Below are positions 1 through 9,358 of a stretch of DNA of 64,000 bases, piece after piece. A program made the position numbers and the translations under genes. Source of the DNA: Bacillota bacterium (lineage in GTDB: Bacteria > Bacillota > Desulfitobacteriia > Desulfitobacteriales > JAJXUE01); contig JAJXUE010000004.1 of assembly GCA_021783135.1 (NCBI GenBank), positions 1 to 64,000 of the forward strand, read 5' to 3'. The notes below the pieces were generated by a model. The model was not told where the DNA came from, made no database searches, and saw only the letters and a program-made list of their open reading frames with translations. The stretch's first letter is position 1, and the number at the start of each line of letters is the position of its first letter.

Positions 1-135
1 GATCAATACGGCCAATCTGTAGGTCAGAATAGGACTTGCCCCCTTTGTCCACAATCCCAGAACTAGTAATTTCGACAAATATAAGGTTAATCCTTCTGGA
101 ACTACTAATTTTGAAATAACTTCGGCAAATATACC
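1..135. other. Non-coding edge, downstream of psd
   Basis: No gene is supported here. The stretch contains two loosely similar blocks, at about 60-83 and 99-133, both beginning GAACTA and ending CAAATATA. They are too diverged to call a repeat with confidence. No clear hairpin with a T-tail ends psd within this short edge. Confidence 0.4.
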
Positions 136-1095
136 CTAACTCGTTGGGTTAGGTGTATCACATAGCCGTCCTATCGCTTGCCCACATCGAACCCTTTCCC
201 CTGCAACAACCTGCAGTTTTACTCTTTGGTGTTGAAATAATAAAATAACTGTCGAGCCAAACTCAAAGTGTCCGATTTCCTCGCCCTTAACTACACTTAA
301 CTGCTGTTTGGGGGCCCACCTGGTGATTTTGCTCACAGACCGGCTGGTAGCAAACTCGGCATAGTTAACCTTAATACTACCCACGATTATTGCGCCTACC
401 TTGACAAGAGCCACCACGCCTGCCACAGATTCGAGGTACGTAATAAGTCTTTCGTTACGGGCGAATAAACCCTGCACTGCTCTAACTCCAAAGGGGTTAA
501 CCGGGAATAAAGTCCCCGGTACATAACTGGCGCCCTGAATTTTTGCATCAAGCGGGACATGGATTCGGTGATAATCCTGCGGACTTAAATAAATAGTGAC
601 AAAAATTCCGTCTGAGAAAGTGTCCGCTGCCGCCTGGTCATTACCCAACAGTTCCAGCACACTGTAGAACACTCCCTTAGCCTGAATCAGTTTGCCGTCT
701 ACAATTGGGCCTGATTCGGAAATAATCCCATCAACAGGACTTGTCAGTACGGTTGCTCCAGGCGCAATTGGTCGTAAGCCCGGTCTTAAACGACGTACAA
801 AAAAAGCCGTCAAATCGGTGTATTGGGCAAACTCTAATTCCGCTTCCTGCACATCAATTGTATACCACTTGGCGAAGACTGCGATTAACGGCTTACTCAA
901 GCTACTGCGTGCCAACGCACCTACTAGGCGCGAGAGCGCCTTACGCGGTAAAATTTTCAAAATCAATAACGTTATCTCGTCCAAAGTAAGTTTACCCTCA
1001 CAATCGATATTGGTCATTATCAATTCCAGAACTCCAAACCAACTGAGCGAGTTCATCCACCGAATACTGTAGTTCGACAACCGTTCCCGAGTCAA
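136..1095 (-). CDS. psd: Phosphatidylserine decarboxylase proenzyme
   Basis: Decarboxylates phosphatidylserine to phosphatidylethanolamine at the membrane; the enzyme cleaves itself to form a pyruvoyl cofactor. The self-cleavage motif is visible as FEFGSTVILLF near the C-terminus (FGST in place of the commoner LGST). Conserved blocks TSPVDG, YLSPQDYHRIHVP and VGAIIVGSIKVNY are in the expected order. The longest reading begins at a TTG and carries about 27 extra N-terminal residues. An ATG at 1017 preceded by GGAATTGATA is a plausible alternative start. Divergent from the histidine kinase. The family is sure; the start is not. Confidence 0.93.
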   Translation of the reverse strand: MTRERLSNYSIRWMNSLSWFGVLELIMTNIDCEGKLTLDEITLLILKILPRKALSRLVGALARSSLSKPLIAVFAKWYTIDVQEAELEFAQYTDLTAFFVRRLRPGLRPIAPGATVLTSPVDGIISESGPIVDGKLIQAKGVFYSVLELLGNDQAAADTFSDGIFVTIYLSPQDYHRIHVPLDAKIQGASYVPGTLFPVNPFGVRAVQGLFARNERLITYLESVAGVVALVKVGAIIVGSIKVNYAEFATSRSVSKITRWAPKQQLSVVKGEEIGHFEFGSTVILLFQHQRVKLQVVAGERVRCGQAIGRLCDTPNPTS

Positions 1096-1197
1096 GTGAA
1101 ATATAAATTATTTTTCTCCTTTTTTTTACATGATTCTTCAAAACAGAATGTTAAAATGAATTTGCAGTTTCCGCTTTGTGAGAAATAGGAGAAAACT

Positions 1198-2460
1198 ATG
1201 CGTTTTAGACTCAAGAACGAAATCGCTTACATTGCTATCATAGGATTGTGTGCCGCCTTAGTCTTAGAATATGCCACAGACCTGCAACACCCGGCACTTT
1301 ATGTGCTGCTGGTTGTTTTAGGCACAATTATCCTAAAGTTAAGCTTGTCCCGTCAGCAAATATTTGCCTACAAAGAATCTCTGATTGAAAAACTAAGTCT
1401 GAATTTAGACCTCAATAGAAGCTTACATAAACTCCTCTTAAACGACTCTAAGACGGCAATTGAAGTCGTTAATAAGTATGGTGTTGTGGTGAATTGGAAC
1501 GACAAAGCGGCTGAAATGACAGGGTATATCAAACCGCTAAATCAAAATCATGTTGACCTCTTTTCGCAAGAACATCAAACAGGACAAAACAAAATTCTGG
1601 AAACACTGGCAACCGGGATCGAATACCTTGATCAGGAGATTACCCTTTCCATCAATGCCAGAGATTCAATTATAGCCTTAATCAATACATATACCCTTAA
1701 AGACAAACGCGGTAGAATTCGCGGTGCCTTGGCGGTCTACCGTGATATCACTGTTAAGAAACAGATGGAAAGACAGGCACAACAGGCCGATAAATTTTTG
1801 GCCTTGGGGCAAATGGCAGCCGGGTTGGCTCATGAAATTCGCAACCCTTTAACCACTGTCAAAGGCTTTTTACAGTTAACTATGCCTACAAACCCCCGGC
1901 ACAGAGAATATTACACTTTGATGTTGGATGAAGTTAATCGCACCAACAAGTTGGTAAGCGAATTTATTCTCCTCGCCAATCCGTCGGCTCCATCCTTTGT
2001 ACCGACCGACTTATACGCCTTGGTTGAGGAAGTCTTTGTCGCGCTGGAACAGCCAAGCGAACAAAAAAACATCAGGTTAATTAATCGCAGTGCTAACTTG
2101 CCCCCTATAGGTCTCGACGTTGAGCAGTTCAAGTACTTATTCTTAAACCTTTGTATGAATTCCTTAGACGCTACCCCAACCAATGGCACCATCGGCATTG
2201 CCGCAGAAGCACGCGACTTTCAAGTGCATATTACGGTATGGGACACGGGTTGCGGTATACCCCTAGACATAATCGACAGGGTTTTTGACCCATTTTTTAC
2301 GACAAAAGATTCAAGTACTGGGCTTGGTTTGTCCATTTGCTACCATATAGTACAAAGTCATAGTGGAACTATCACTCTTGAATCTACCCCTCATTACGGC
2401 ACAACCATACATATAACAATTCCGTTGCAGGCAAGCTGGTCCGACCCAAAACACCTTTAG
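1198..2460 (+). CDS. Membrane PAS-domain sensor histidine kinase
   Basis: A 420-residue kinase. Two membrane segments lie at about residues 9-26 and 33-50, followed by a PAS domain (about 80-185), a HisKA block with AAGLAHEIRNPLTT (phospho-acceptor His212) and a catalytic domain with the N-box NLCMNSLDATP and G-boxes DTGCGIP and GLGLSICYHIV. AGGAG precedes the ATG. No response regulator is adjacent, so it is an orphan. The architecture resembles sporulation kinases that feed the Spo0 phosphorelay, but this is inference from layout only. It is convergent with the rhomboid gene and their stop regions overlap by 4 bp. Confidence 0.9.
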   Translation: MRFRLKNEIAYIAIIGLCAALVLEYATDLQHPALYVLLVVLGTIILKLSLSRQQIFAYKESLIEKLSLNLDLNRSLHKLLLNDSKTAIEVVNKYGVVVNWNDKAAEMTGYIKPLNQNHVDLFSQEHQTGQNKILETLATGIEYLDQEITLSINARDSIIALINTYTLKDKRGRIRGALAVYRDITVKKQMERQAQQADKFLALGQMAAGLAHEIRNPLTTVKGFLQLTMPTNPRHREYYTLMLDEVNRTNKLVSEFILLANPSAPSFVPTDLYALVEEVFVALEQPSEQKNIRLINRSANLPPIGLDVEQFKYLFLNLCMNSLDATPTNGTIGIAAEARDFQVHITVWDTGCGIPLDIIDRVFDPFFTTKDSSTGLGLSICYHIVQSHSGTITLESTPHYGTTIHITIPLQASWSDPKHL

Positions 2461-3641
2461 AGTACATGTTGCACCCCGTATGTAAAGGCCCAGGCTACAA
2501 AAATTGCGAATAGGGCTAACGCCAATACCCTAGTATAGACAGGAACCTTATTGGTGGGCAAACCTACAACAGCTGAGATTAAAAATCCCCCGATCAATCC
2601 GCCTAAATGCGCCCAGTTGTCCACCGATGGGTTAATTTGACCATAAGCCAAATTAAACAGAATTAAGATAATCACATCGCGCCCGATGCGCTTCCCAATC
2701 TCCGGAGTACGCCACCAAAAGTACAAGTAGGCTCCCATTATCCCAAATAGTGCACCAGATGCTCCGACCGAGACACTTGTACTAAATGCAAAACTTGACA
2801 GGTTGCCGGCGATACCGGCCAATACATAAATCACAAAAAAACGCCACGGACCAAAGAATCTTTCCACTGTAGGCCCCAAGTAGTACAGAAAAACCATGTT
2901 GAAAGCAAGGTGCAGCAAACCAACGTGCAAGAAGGCTGCGGTCAATAGTCGCCAATACTGCCCCGCGGCAACCATGCTATTTACTTTAGCCCCCCAGTCC
3001 ACCAGCGTTTGCGTATTGGTCGAAAAACCGGTGAGCAGGGATACGAGCACACAGACGCCAATTAGGCTATAACTTACCCATGGTACAGCTCGACGCATCA
3101 TTCCCTGTCGAGCTTCGGAACTTACTGCCTGTTGTTCAGCCGGCGGACGCGTATAAGCATCTTCGGCCAATTCAGGGTATTTTAGCGGCGAGTCACTGCC
3201 TAACAAGCCGAAATTACCGGGAGGCAATCCTTTTGTTGTAATGAGCCTTGCCTCGTCAAGCTCCACTAACCAAGGGGTAAGGTAGCAACGTGAAACCGCT
3301 GATACCTGTTTAGCTGCCAGCAATTGATCCTCGATACTCTCCTCAACTTCTGCCGCAAAAACGCAGATTACTATTTGATTAGCAAACTGCAACTTTTTCG
3401 CTAATCTTACCCTTTCCAGATTGTCAAATTCTGTCTTAAGTCCGGCTACTATATCTGCAGTGGAGTATCCGCTAGCTCTAATTAAAGTTACTAGCACTAA
3501 AGAATTGTTATCCAACCTATAGAAATAATCTCCACTAAGGTGCGGGTTTACCCAACCTAACTCAGCCAATGGCCATTGGGTAAAATGTTTTTGATTTACA
3601 AGCCAGCCGCTCACCCTATCGGCATATACATTTTCGTCCAA
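2457..3641 (-). CDS. Rhomboid family intramembrane serine protease
   Basis: Cleaves membrane proteins within the bilayer. Counting from the most upstream TTG (3659), a cytosolic domain of about 190 residues precedes six or seven membrane segments. The catalytic serine lies in VGASGALFG (Ser301), the histidine in NWAHLGGLIGG (His351) and the family motif HLAFNMVFL at about 250. I prefer the TTG at 3641 because GGAG sits 8 bases before it; no ATG is available near the N-terminus. The N-terminal domain is not recognised and may sense or select substrates. Substrate unknown. Confidence 0.85.
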   Translation of the reverse strand: MDENVYADRVSGWLVNQKHFTQWPLAELGWVNPHLSGDYFYRLDNNSLVLVTLIRASGYSTADIVAGLKTEFDNLERVRLAKKLQFANQIVICVFAAEVEESIEDQLLAAKQVSAVSRCYLTPWLVELDEARLITTKGLPPGNFGLLGSDSPLKYPELAEDAYTRPPAEQQAVSSEARQGMMRRAVPWVSYSLIGVCVLVSLLTGFSTNTQTLVDWGAKVNSMVAAGQYWRLLTAAFLHVGLLHLAFNMVFLYYLGPTVERFFGPWRFFVIYVLAGIAGNLSSFAFSTSVSVGASGALFGIMGAYLYFWWRTPEIGKRIGRDVIILILFNLAYGQINPSVDNWAHLGGLIGGFLISAVVGLPTNKVPVYTRVLALALFAIFVAWAFTYGVQHVL

Positions 3642-3733
3642 TATTTTCACTCCAAACAATCTTTAGAGGACCCGAGATCCTCACAATCATACTTTATCGT
3701 AACTCATTTTTTTCGTCGAGTCTAGCAGTACCT

Positions 3734-4927
3734 TTAGTATATCAAGGCGTCTACAGTTAGCACTCGAATTTGTTCTTGTGAACGCACAAGGGAGCGTAGT
3801 ATATCAAGGTTCGGGTTGATTTGTTCTTGCGGACAAACCAGCCACACTTCCGCTCCCAGCGTGCAATCGGCGGGGAAAAAATTTGCTGCAATGTTGGCAA
3901 AATCAAGCTCAAGCCACGTTAACTGGAGAAGGGAATGGACAACGCCCATCAGGTCTTTGTAAGGGTGGATGACGATAGACACCAATTTACCGGCCTGACT
4001 TCGCGCCAATACGTCAACTCCAATTGGTTTGTTGACGCTGTGATCACTTGAGTAGGCAATATCAAGGTTCGTATACAACGGCATACACAACCCTAAATTA
4101 GCACTTTGGGTTAAGAGAGTGTATTCCAACTGCTGTTGCTTCGGGCAAACTCGACTGAACAACTCAGAGGCATCAAGTTGGGTTAGCCTTTGTTTAAATG
4201 CCCCAACAAAATCGGCATTAAGTTCACCTTGGGCGTTCATCCAGCCTTCCAGCTCTTCTCTGCCTCCGGGGCAAGCTCTTATTTCGCGTGGTAGGCGTGT
4301 AATTAACGCAATACGCAGCCTATTTTCTTTCTTATTAATTCTTACAACTTCTAGACCTTTATACTTTACACTCACCCAATTTTCCATACAACTTATATAT
4401 ATACCCTGTTTAGAATAACTGCTGAAATAATTTATGGCGGCTTGGAACGACATCTTTTCAACTGGATTAAACTTTTCCGCCCAAACTAGTGGCTCTTGGG
4501 GGCGAGATACTCTAAATCGGATTTGCTCAGTTTCAGGTTTCCGGTTCGAGATTACAAAAGTTTGTGCCAAACTCGGTGTATAATAGGCAAGACGAATTTC
4601 TACCCTGGGCCCGAACATCTTTACCAAGTAAGAGAATAGAGGACTAAACCCTTCGCCAACTATATAAAGAACGGTTTTTTGACCGTTAGAAACTTTATTA
4701 GCCCAAAGCAAACCTGCAACAAGTTCGGACTCGTGACTCATATCAGCCTTAACAGGACATACGACTGCTACTCGATGAAACTGCGACCCACCTTGAAAGT
4801 AAGCAAATTGGCTAGGCAGTCGCGAAGTCTTGATCTTCGCTACCTCGATACGCACCAATTCATCGACCGCAAACAGCGCCGGATTTGTTGCAATTGCTTG
4901 TATGACCGCTTCACTTTGCACCCACAT
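3734..4927 (-). CDS. Conserved protein of unknown function, ~397 aa
   Basis: I do not recognise the family. The protein is soluble-looking, with no signal peptide or membrane span. It has alternating hydrophobic strands (VAVVCPV, KTVLYIVGEG, KLVSIVIHPYKDL, AEVWLVCP) suggestive of an alpha/beta fold, possibly a restriction-endonuclease-like or Rossmann core, without a diagnostic motif. Start: GTG ATG in tandem; the ATG at 4927 is preceded by GAGG at short spacing. Transcribed in the same direction as the rhomboid gene about 75 bp downstream, so the two could share an mRNA. Confidence 0.6.
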   Translation of the reverse strand: MWVQSEAVIQAIATNPALFAVDELVRIEVAKIKTSRLPSQFAYFQGGSQFHRVAVVCPVKADMSHESELVAGLLWANKVSNGQKTVLYIVGEGFSPLFSYLVKMFGPRVEIRLAYYTPSLAQTFVISNRKPETEQIRFRVSRPQEPLVWAEKFNPVEKMSFQAAINYFSSYSKQGIYISCMENWVSVKYKGLEVVRINKKENRLRIALITRLPREIRACPGGREELEGWMNAQGELNADFVGAFKQRLTQLDASELFSRVCPKQQQLEYTLLTQSANLGLCMPLYTNLDIAYSSDHSVNKPIGVDVLARSQAGKLVSIVIHPYKDLMGVVHSLLQLTWLELDFANIAANFFPADCTLGAEVWLVCPQEQINPNLDILRSLVRSQEQIRVLTVDALIY

Positions 4928-5016
4928 CACCCCTCTTTAAGCATATAATCTGCGTGGGGTGCAAAAATGCCTTATTTACAACAATAGACAAAATTCATGA
5001 GTATCGCCTAAACGCC

Positions 5017-5049
5017 AAAAGAGCTGTACATTTGCCGTACAGCTCTTTT
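5017..5049 (-). terminator. Hairpin after phoU
   Basis: A 13-bp perfect stem (AAAAGAGCTGTAC paired with GTACAGCTCTTTT) and a 7-base loop. The T-run is provided by the stem edge on both strands. It most likely ends phoU and is potentially bidirectional. Confidence 0.75.
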
Positions 5050-5081
5050 GCGCCTGCTTTTTCTAGTTTCCTTAGTTAAAA

Positions 5082-5741
5082 TTATTCGTTCAAATCTGCT
5101 CTGCTACCAGTAACTAAATAAACAATTTCTTCTGCAATATTGGTACAATAATCACCCATACGTTCAAGGAAGCGACCGACAAAAATCAAATAAGTAGCCT
5201 GGTTAATCGTCTTTGGATCTTCCATCATAAATACAAGAAGTTCTCGGAATACTTGATTATATAAGTTATCAACTCCGTCATCCATCTTGGACATTACCCG
5301 TGCCGCAACCTCGTCCTCATTAACGTAGGCCTCTAGACCCTTGGCAATCATACGCCGTACTGTATCACCCATACGTGGAACATCAATAAGAGGCTTGATT
5401 AAAGGGGTTTTCGCAATACGTAAGTTTACCTTAGCAATATCGACAGCCAAATCCCCCATACGTTCAAGATTTATTGATATTTTAAATCCAGCGACAATCT
5501 TCCGCAGATCACGTGCAAACGGTTGTTGGGTAGCAATTAGATAAGTACATTTTTCTTCAATTTTGGCCTGCAAATCATTAACCTCAATATCGCCAACAAT
5601 AACCTGATTCGCTAATTCCATATCCTGTGACGCTAACGACTGCACTGCCTGACCTATACGTTCATTTACAATCGTACCCAATTTAATTATTTGACAGCGT
5701 AATTCAGCTAAAGCATTGTCGAATTCATGTCTAGTCGTCAT
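5082..5741 (-). CDS. phoU: Phosphate uptake regulator PhoU
   Basis: A 219-residue all-helical protein with the two repeated PhoU three-helix bundles. Each has the metal-binding style E/D-rich helix ERMGDLAVDIAKVN (about 117-130) and ERMGDYCTNIAEEIVYL (about 192-208). In characterised bacteria PhoU links the Pst transporter to the PhoR/PhoP system and damps phosphate uptake. AGGAGG precedes the ATG by 7 bases. It is separated from pstB by three genes, an unusual arrangement since phoU normally follows pstB directly. Confidence 0.95.
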   Translation of the reverse strand: MTTRHEFDNALAELRCQIIKLGTIVNERIGQAVQSLASQDMELANQVIVGDIEVNDLQAKIEEKCTYLIATQQPFARDLRKIVAGFKISINLERMGDLAVDIAKVNLRIAKTPLIKPLIDVPRMGDTVRRMIAKGLEAYVNEDEVAARVMSKMDDGVDNLYNQVFRELLVFMMEDPKTINQATYLIFVGRFLERMGDYCTNIAEEIVYLVTGSRADLNE

Positions 5742-5799
5742 CCTTATACCTCCTAACCTAGAACGAATATTAAAATGATAATTAAAATTATAGAAATTA

Positions 5800-5828
5800 A
5801 TTATACACTTTTATAAGAAATTCTTCAA
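5800..5828 (-). promoter_or_regulatory. Sigma-A-like promoter for phoU
   Basis: On the minus strand TTGAAG (5823-5828) and TATAAT (5800-5805) are separated by exactly 17 bases, about 60 bases upstream of the phoU start. A single TTAACA, as in Pho boxes, lies at the phoP stop codon just upstream. phoU may therefore have its own promoter besides read-through from phoP. Confidence 0.6.
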
Positions 5829-5846
5829 GCATATAATTATGTGTTG

Positions 5847-6539
5847 TTAATTGCCTGCGGCAAACCGGTAACCCACGCCACGTACGGTCTCGATTGTTCT
5901 ACCCATATGTTGCAGCTTATGCCGCAAATTACTCACGTGGACATCAACTGTACGGGTATCTCCTGTGGCGCCATAGTCCCATACCTTCTGCAATAGGTGC
6001 TCGCGACTAAACACCCGGTTGGGGTTCGTGATTAGGAGATAGAGCAGTTCAAATTCCTTAGTCGTCAAATTTAATGGTTTACCCGCCAAGGTTACAATAT
6101 AATTGTCCGGCCAAACTTCAAGTTCCGCAAAAGTCAGCACTGTTTGGGCGGTGGAATTTTGGTCATGCCGCTTTTGCTCCCGCAGTCGGGCCTTAATTCG
6201 AGCTACCAATTCTTTGGGACTAAACGGTTTATTTATGTAGTCATCGGCTCCCAATTCTAAACCAATCACCTTATCCACAATTTCATTGCGTGCGCTCAAA
6301 ATAATGATCGGAAATTTTGCTGTAGCCTTATCCGCCCTTAATGCTTTACATACCTCATAACCGTCGAGCTTAGGCAGCATCAAATCCAAGACGATCAGGT
6401 CAGGTTTCTCATTTCGGGCCATGTTAAGACCCTCCTGACCATCACCAGCAGCTAAAACCTTGTACCCTTCCTTCTCTAAATTGAATCGAATTAGTTCTTG
6501 AATCGCAACTTCGTCTTCAATTAACAGGATTTTGACCAC
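5847..6539 (-). CDS. phoP: PhoP/PhoB-type OmpR-family response regulator
   Basis: Receiver domain (1-120) with acidic pocket EDE (8-10), phospho-acceptor Asp52 in VLDLMLPKLDGYEV and the conserved Lys in INKPFSPKEL. The C-terminal winged helix contains LTTKEFELLYLL and the typical RTVDVHVSNLRHKL recognition helix. GTG start behind a G-rich Shine-Dalgarno. The neighbourhood (phoU, pstBAC) points to phosphate control. No PhoR kinase is adjacent; the PAS kinase at 1.2-2.5 kb is not next to it. The exact ortholog is inferred from context. Confidence 0.85.
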   Translation of the reverse strand: MVKILLIEDEVAIQELIRFNLEKEGYKVLAAGDGQEGLNMARNEKPDLIVLDLMLPKLDGYEVCKALRADKATAKFPIIILSARNEIVDKVIGLELGADDYINKPFSPKELVARIKARLREQKRHDQNSTAQTVLTFAELEVWPDNYIVTLAGKPLNLTTKEFELLYLLITNPNRVFSREHLLQKVWDYGATGDTRTVDVHVSNLRHKLQHMGRTIETVRGVGYRFAAGN

Positions 6540-6585
6540 TACCAGCCCCCGCTTTCACAGTCGGTATTATGCGTATATCACCTAC

Positions 6586-6930
6586 TTAGTTCTGTAAACA
6601 TTGCTCGTTGATGACAAAATGCGCCTCAGAAAGAATCTTTGCTAGGAAGTCTAGGGGTGTAGAGGCTACGCCACGATACATCATGCGCGTATACAGGTGC
6701 TTAGCGTTGGGTAATTCCTCGCGCAACTGTCTACGCAGCTTATTCCCGGCCCTATCAGCATCTACCAAAATGAACACCTCACGCATTTGCAACGGTACAA
6801 TGAGCTGTTCAATTTTGCTATCACTCAGGGTGCCGAATGTGCACACGATTTCCACTGGTTCGGCCAAGACCCGTAATACATGTTCTCGGTCCGTTTTCCC
6901 TTCGACAATAATAACCTTTGGCACTTCCAA
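6586..6930 (-). CDS. Small Toprim-domain protein
   Basis: A 114-residue protein that is almost only a Toprim fold: glutamate motif IIVEGKTDREHV (about 7-18) and DxD motif FILVDADRAGNKLR (about 53-66). It resembles the catalytic part of ribonuclease M5 and stand-alone Toprim proteins of Firmicutes, but lacks the DUF4093 tail of M5. Start: TTG with AGGAG 10 bases upstream; a GTG at 6924 is an alternative. It lies 46 bases upstream of phoP on the same strand, so co-transcription is possible. Its substrate is unknown. Confidence 0.75.
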   Translation of the reverse strand: MEVPKVIIVEGKTDREHVLRVLAEPVEIVCTFGTLSDSKIEQLIVPLQMREVFILVDADRAGNKLRRQLREELPNAKHLYTRMMYRGVASTPLDFLAKILSEAHFVINEQCLQN

Positions 6931-6968
6931 GCAGATTCGTCTCCTTTGCCCAATTAATCATATTTGGA

Positions 6969-6997
6969 TTGACGTATACCCCCCATGGGTATAAAAT
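6969..6997 (+). promoter_or_regulatory. Sigma-A-like promoter for the DUF1638 gene
   Basis: TTGACG at 6969-6974 and TAAAAT at 6992-6997 with 17 bases between. The spacer contains the small palindrome ATACCCCCCATGGGTAT, which could be an operator. The DUF1638 gene starts 38 bases downstream of the -10. Confidence 0.6.
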
Positions 6998-7034
6998 TAA
7001 GCCGTAAATATGAAGCAAGGGGGTTTGTTTAAAC

Positions 7035-7691
7035 GTGGAACCATCTTTTAAGGAGTACGCCATTGTAGCGTGCGGTACTATGATTCCCGAATTAAATTAT
7101 TTAAAGGAGTCCGGATTTCTTGATGCCAAGTTAATCTACACCACACCCGGCTTGCACCAAGAACCGCTGGTACTGGACGAGCAACTCCAGAAACAGCTGG
7201 CATTAGCTAAACAAGAAGCAAAAAAAATCATCGTTGTCTATGGCGGTAAATACTGTTATATCAACATGCGCGAACCAATGCGTACGATCGACACGGTAAT
7301 TGAGGAAATGCAAGAAGACGGATACTACATTGCCAGAACACAAGTTGAAAATTGCATCGATATGGTGGCTAGTGTACCGGAACGCTCCGAGTTAGCGGCA
7401 GGCCGCAATATTTGGTGGTGTACACCTGGCTGGCTTAAGTATCGCGATTTGGTATTTAAGGGCTGGGATAAAGCGCAGGCGAACGAGAATTTTCCTCAAT
7501 ATACAGATGGAGGCATAATGCTTGACACTGTAGGTTTTTTTGATGCTTACGCCGTGGAGCACGTGGAAGAAATTCTCGACTTTTCAGATTGGGCAGCAAT
7601 TCCGCTCGAGGCCGAAAACATTGCCCTCGAGCGCTTTAAACAAGTTCTGATTGCAGCCATGGATGCCGCAGATCGTCCAATTGAAGCATAA
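7035..7691 (+). CDS. DUF1638 family protein
   Basis: A 218-residue soluble protein matching the DUF1638 pattern as I know it: an N-terminal ACGTMIPEL, a central KIIVVYGGKYCYINM strand-loop, WWCTPGWLKY and a C-terminal GIMLDTVGF. Family members occur in methanogens and anaerobic Firmicutes, often near corrinoid methyltransferase genes; none is seen here. GTG start with AAGCAAGGGGG upstream. It is a single-gene unit with its own promoter and terminator, inserted divergently between the Toprim gene and pstB. Biochemical function unknown. Confidence 0.7.
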   Translation: MEPSFKEYAIVACGTMIPELNYLKESGFLDAKLIYTTPGLHQEPLVLDEQLQKQLALAKQEAKKIIVVYGGKYCYINMREPMRTIDTVIEEMQEDGYYIARTQVENCIDMVASVPERSELAAGRNIWWCTPGWLKYRDLVFKGWDKAQANENFPQYTDGGIMLDTVGFFDAYAVEHVEEILDFSDWAAIPLEAENIALERFKQVLIAAMDAADRPIEA

Positions 7692-7702
7692 ACCGGCTGA
7701 GC

Positions 7703-7736
7703 AAAACCCCTTCTTTAGGCTGAGGAAGGGGTTTTT
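7703..7736 (+). terminator. Intrinsic terminator, DUF1638 gene / pstB
   Basis: Stem AACCCCTTC with GAAGGGGTT followed by TTTTTG on the plus strand. A run of A on the left side makes it usable from pstB on the minus strand too. Confidence 0.85.
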
Positions 7737-7751
7737 GTTATGACGCGAGCA

Positions 7752-8504
7752 TTACCCGAATCTGCCGGTAATATAATCCTCCGTGCGCTTATCTCGAGGC
7801 GTCATAAAAATATCTGAGGTAGCGCCATGCTCCACAAGTTCCCCGTTAAGAAAAAAGGCTGTGGAGTCGGCAATGCGGGCAGCTTGTTGCATGTTGTGCG
7901 TTACTATAACAATTGTATAGCTGCTTTTAAGTTGGGTTACTAATTCCTCAATGCGCAAAGTGGCAATTGGGTCAAGCGCAGATGCAGGTTCATCCATCAA
8001 GAGCACCGAAGGTTCAACAGCTAAAGCGCGCGCAATACATAAGCGTTGTTGCTGACCTCCGGACAAACTCATACCGGAATGACCGAGTCTATCTTTAACT
8101 TCGTCCCATAGAGCGGCCATATTGAGACTCTTTTCAGCAGCCTCTTTTAATTTTTTCTTGTTACGCATCCCATTGAGTTTAAGTCCTGCGACAACGTTAT
8201 CAAAAATACTCATAGCCGGAAAAGGATTTGGTTTTTGAAACACCATACCCACAGTGCGACGCAGTTCAACAGGGTCATTAGCATAGATGTTCGCACCATC
8301 CAAAAGAATTTCACCGGTTGCCTTGGCTCCCGGTAGCGTATCATGCATTCGGTTAATACAGCGGATGAAGGTAGATTTGCCGCAGCCGGATGGTCCGATA
8401 ATTGCAGTCACTTCATTTTTGGCTATTTCCATATTAATACCGTGCAAGGTTTTATTGGAGCCATACCACGCCTCCAAATTGCGCACGGATAAGCTTTGTC
8501 CCAT
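7752..8504 (-). CDS. pstB: Phosphate ABC transporter ATPase PstB
   Basis: A 250-residue ATPase that energises high-affinity phosphate import. Walker [10 protein letters not shown] (about 36-44), Q-loop VFQKPNPFP (the phosphate-type signature), ABC signature [16 protein letters not shown], Walker [13 protein letters not shown] and the H-loop [14 protein letters not shown] are all intact. It ends the pstC-pstA-pstB operon. The gap to pstA is 17 bases. Length and motifs are canonical. Confidence 0.97.
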   Translation of the reverse strand: MGQSLSVRNLEAWYGSNKTLHGINMEIAKNEVTAIIGPSGCGKSTFIRCINRMHDTLPGAKATGEILLDGANIYANDPVELRRTVGMVFQKPNPFPAMSIFDNVVAGLKLNGMRNKKKLKEAAEKSLNMAALWDEVKDRLGHSGMSLSGGQQQRLCIARALAVEPSVLLMDEPASALDPIATLRIEELVTQLKSSYTIVIVTHNMQQAARIADSTAFFLNGELVEHGATSDIFMTPRDKRTEDYITGRFG

Positions 8505-8521
8505 CCTCTTATACCCCCACT

Positions 8522-9358
8522 TTAATTATTGCGAGTCCGGAAAGCCAGACGAGCTGTCGCATTAAGGATAATCACCAGAAAAATCAAAACCAAGGAGCCG
8601 GCCCAAGCCTGTTCATGCCATTGTTTATAAGGAGATGTTGCATATTCATAAATACTTAACGGCAGTGCTGCGATGGGTTGATTTAAATTGTGCGCCCAGT
8701 ACTGGTTACCGAGTGCCGTAAACAACAACGGTGCAGTTTCGCCCGCAACCCTAGCCACGGCTAACATCGAACCGGTCACGATACCTTTAGCAGCAGTGGG
8801 AAGTACGATTTGGATAATCGTACGCCACCGCGGAATACCGAGCGCATAACCAGCCTCGCGAATTGTATGGGGCACAAGCTTGAGCATTTCCTCGGTGGAG
8901 CGGATCACGACTGGTATCATGATAATAGCCAAGGCTATTCCTCCGGAAAATGCTGAAAAGTGCTTCATCTTGACGACTATTGCCGTATAGACCACAATTC
9001 CAATAATAATTGACGGTATGCCTGTTAGAACATCTGTAGTAAATCGAATTAGGGTGCTAAACCAGCTGAGCCTATCATACTCAGTTAAATAAATAGCAGC
9101 TAAAATCCCAATCGGAATACCAAGTACGCTGGCAATGGCAATTAAAATCAGCGTGCCAACTATGGCGTTAGCCATCCCCCCTCCTGTCATACCCATCGGT
9201 ACCGGCAAGTCAAGGAAAAACTTCAGGTTTACATCCATCACACCGTTTTTAAATACGTATCCCAGTACTCCAAATAATGGAACTAACGCTATCAAAGTCG
9301 CGATACTAAACAGTGCGAGCATCAAAGCATTAACATATTTGCGCCTATGTTTTTTCAC
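8522..9358 (-). CDS. pstA: Phosphate ABC transporter permease PstA
   Basis: A 278-residue inner-membrane permease with six predicted spans and the EAA-type cytosolic loop [23 protein letters not shown] that contacts PstB. The GTG start overlaps the pstC stop codon by 4 bases (GTGA), indicating translational coupling. It forms the PstCA channel for phosphate. Confidence 0.95.
   Translation of the reverse strand: MKKHRRKYVNALMLALFSIATLIALVPLFGVLGYVFKNGVMDVNLKFFLDLPVPMGMTGGGMANAIVGTLILIAIASVLGIPIGILAAIYLTEYDRLSWFSTLIRFTTDVLTGIPSIIIGIVVYTAIVVKMKHFSAFSGGIALAIIMIPVVIRSTEEMLKLVPHTIREAGYALGIPRWRTIIQIVLPTAAKGIVTGSMLAVARVAGETAPLLFTALGNQYWAHNLNQPIAALPLSIYEYATSPYKQWHEQAWAGSLVLIFLVIILNATARLAFRTRNN

Noticed and set aside
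60..133. Two similar AT-rich blocks at the left edge
   Set aside because: Too diverged and too short to call a direct repeat.
1198..2460. PAS kinase as PhoR, partner of the PhoP-type regulator
   Set aside because: It is more than 3 kb from phoP with unrelated genes between and lacks the large extracytoplasmic PhoR domain.
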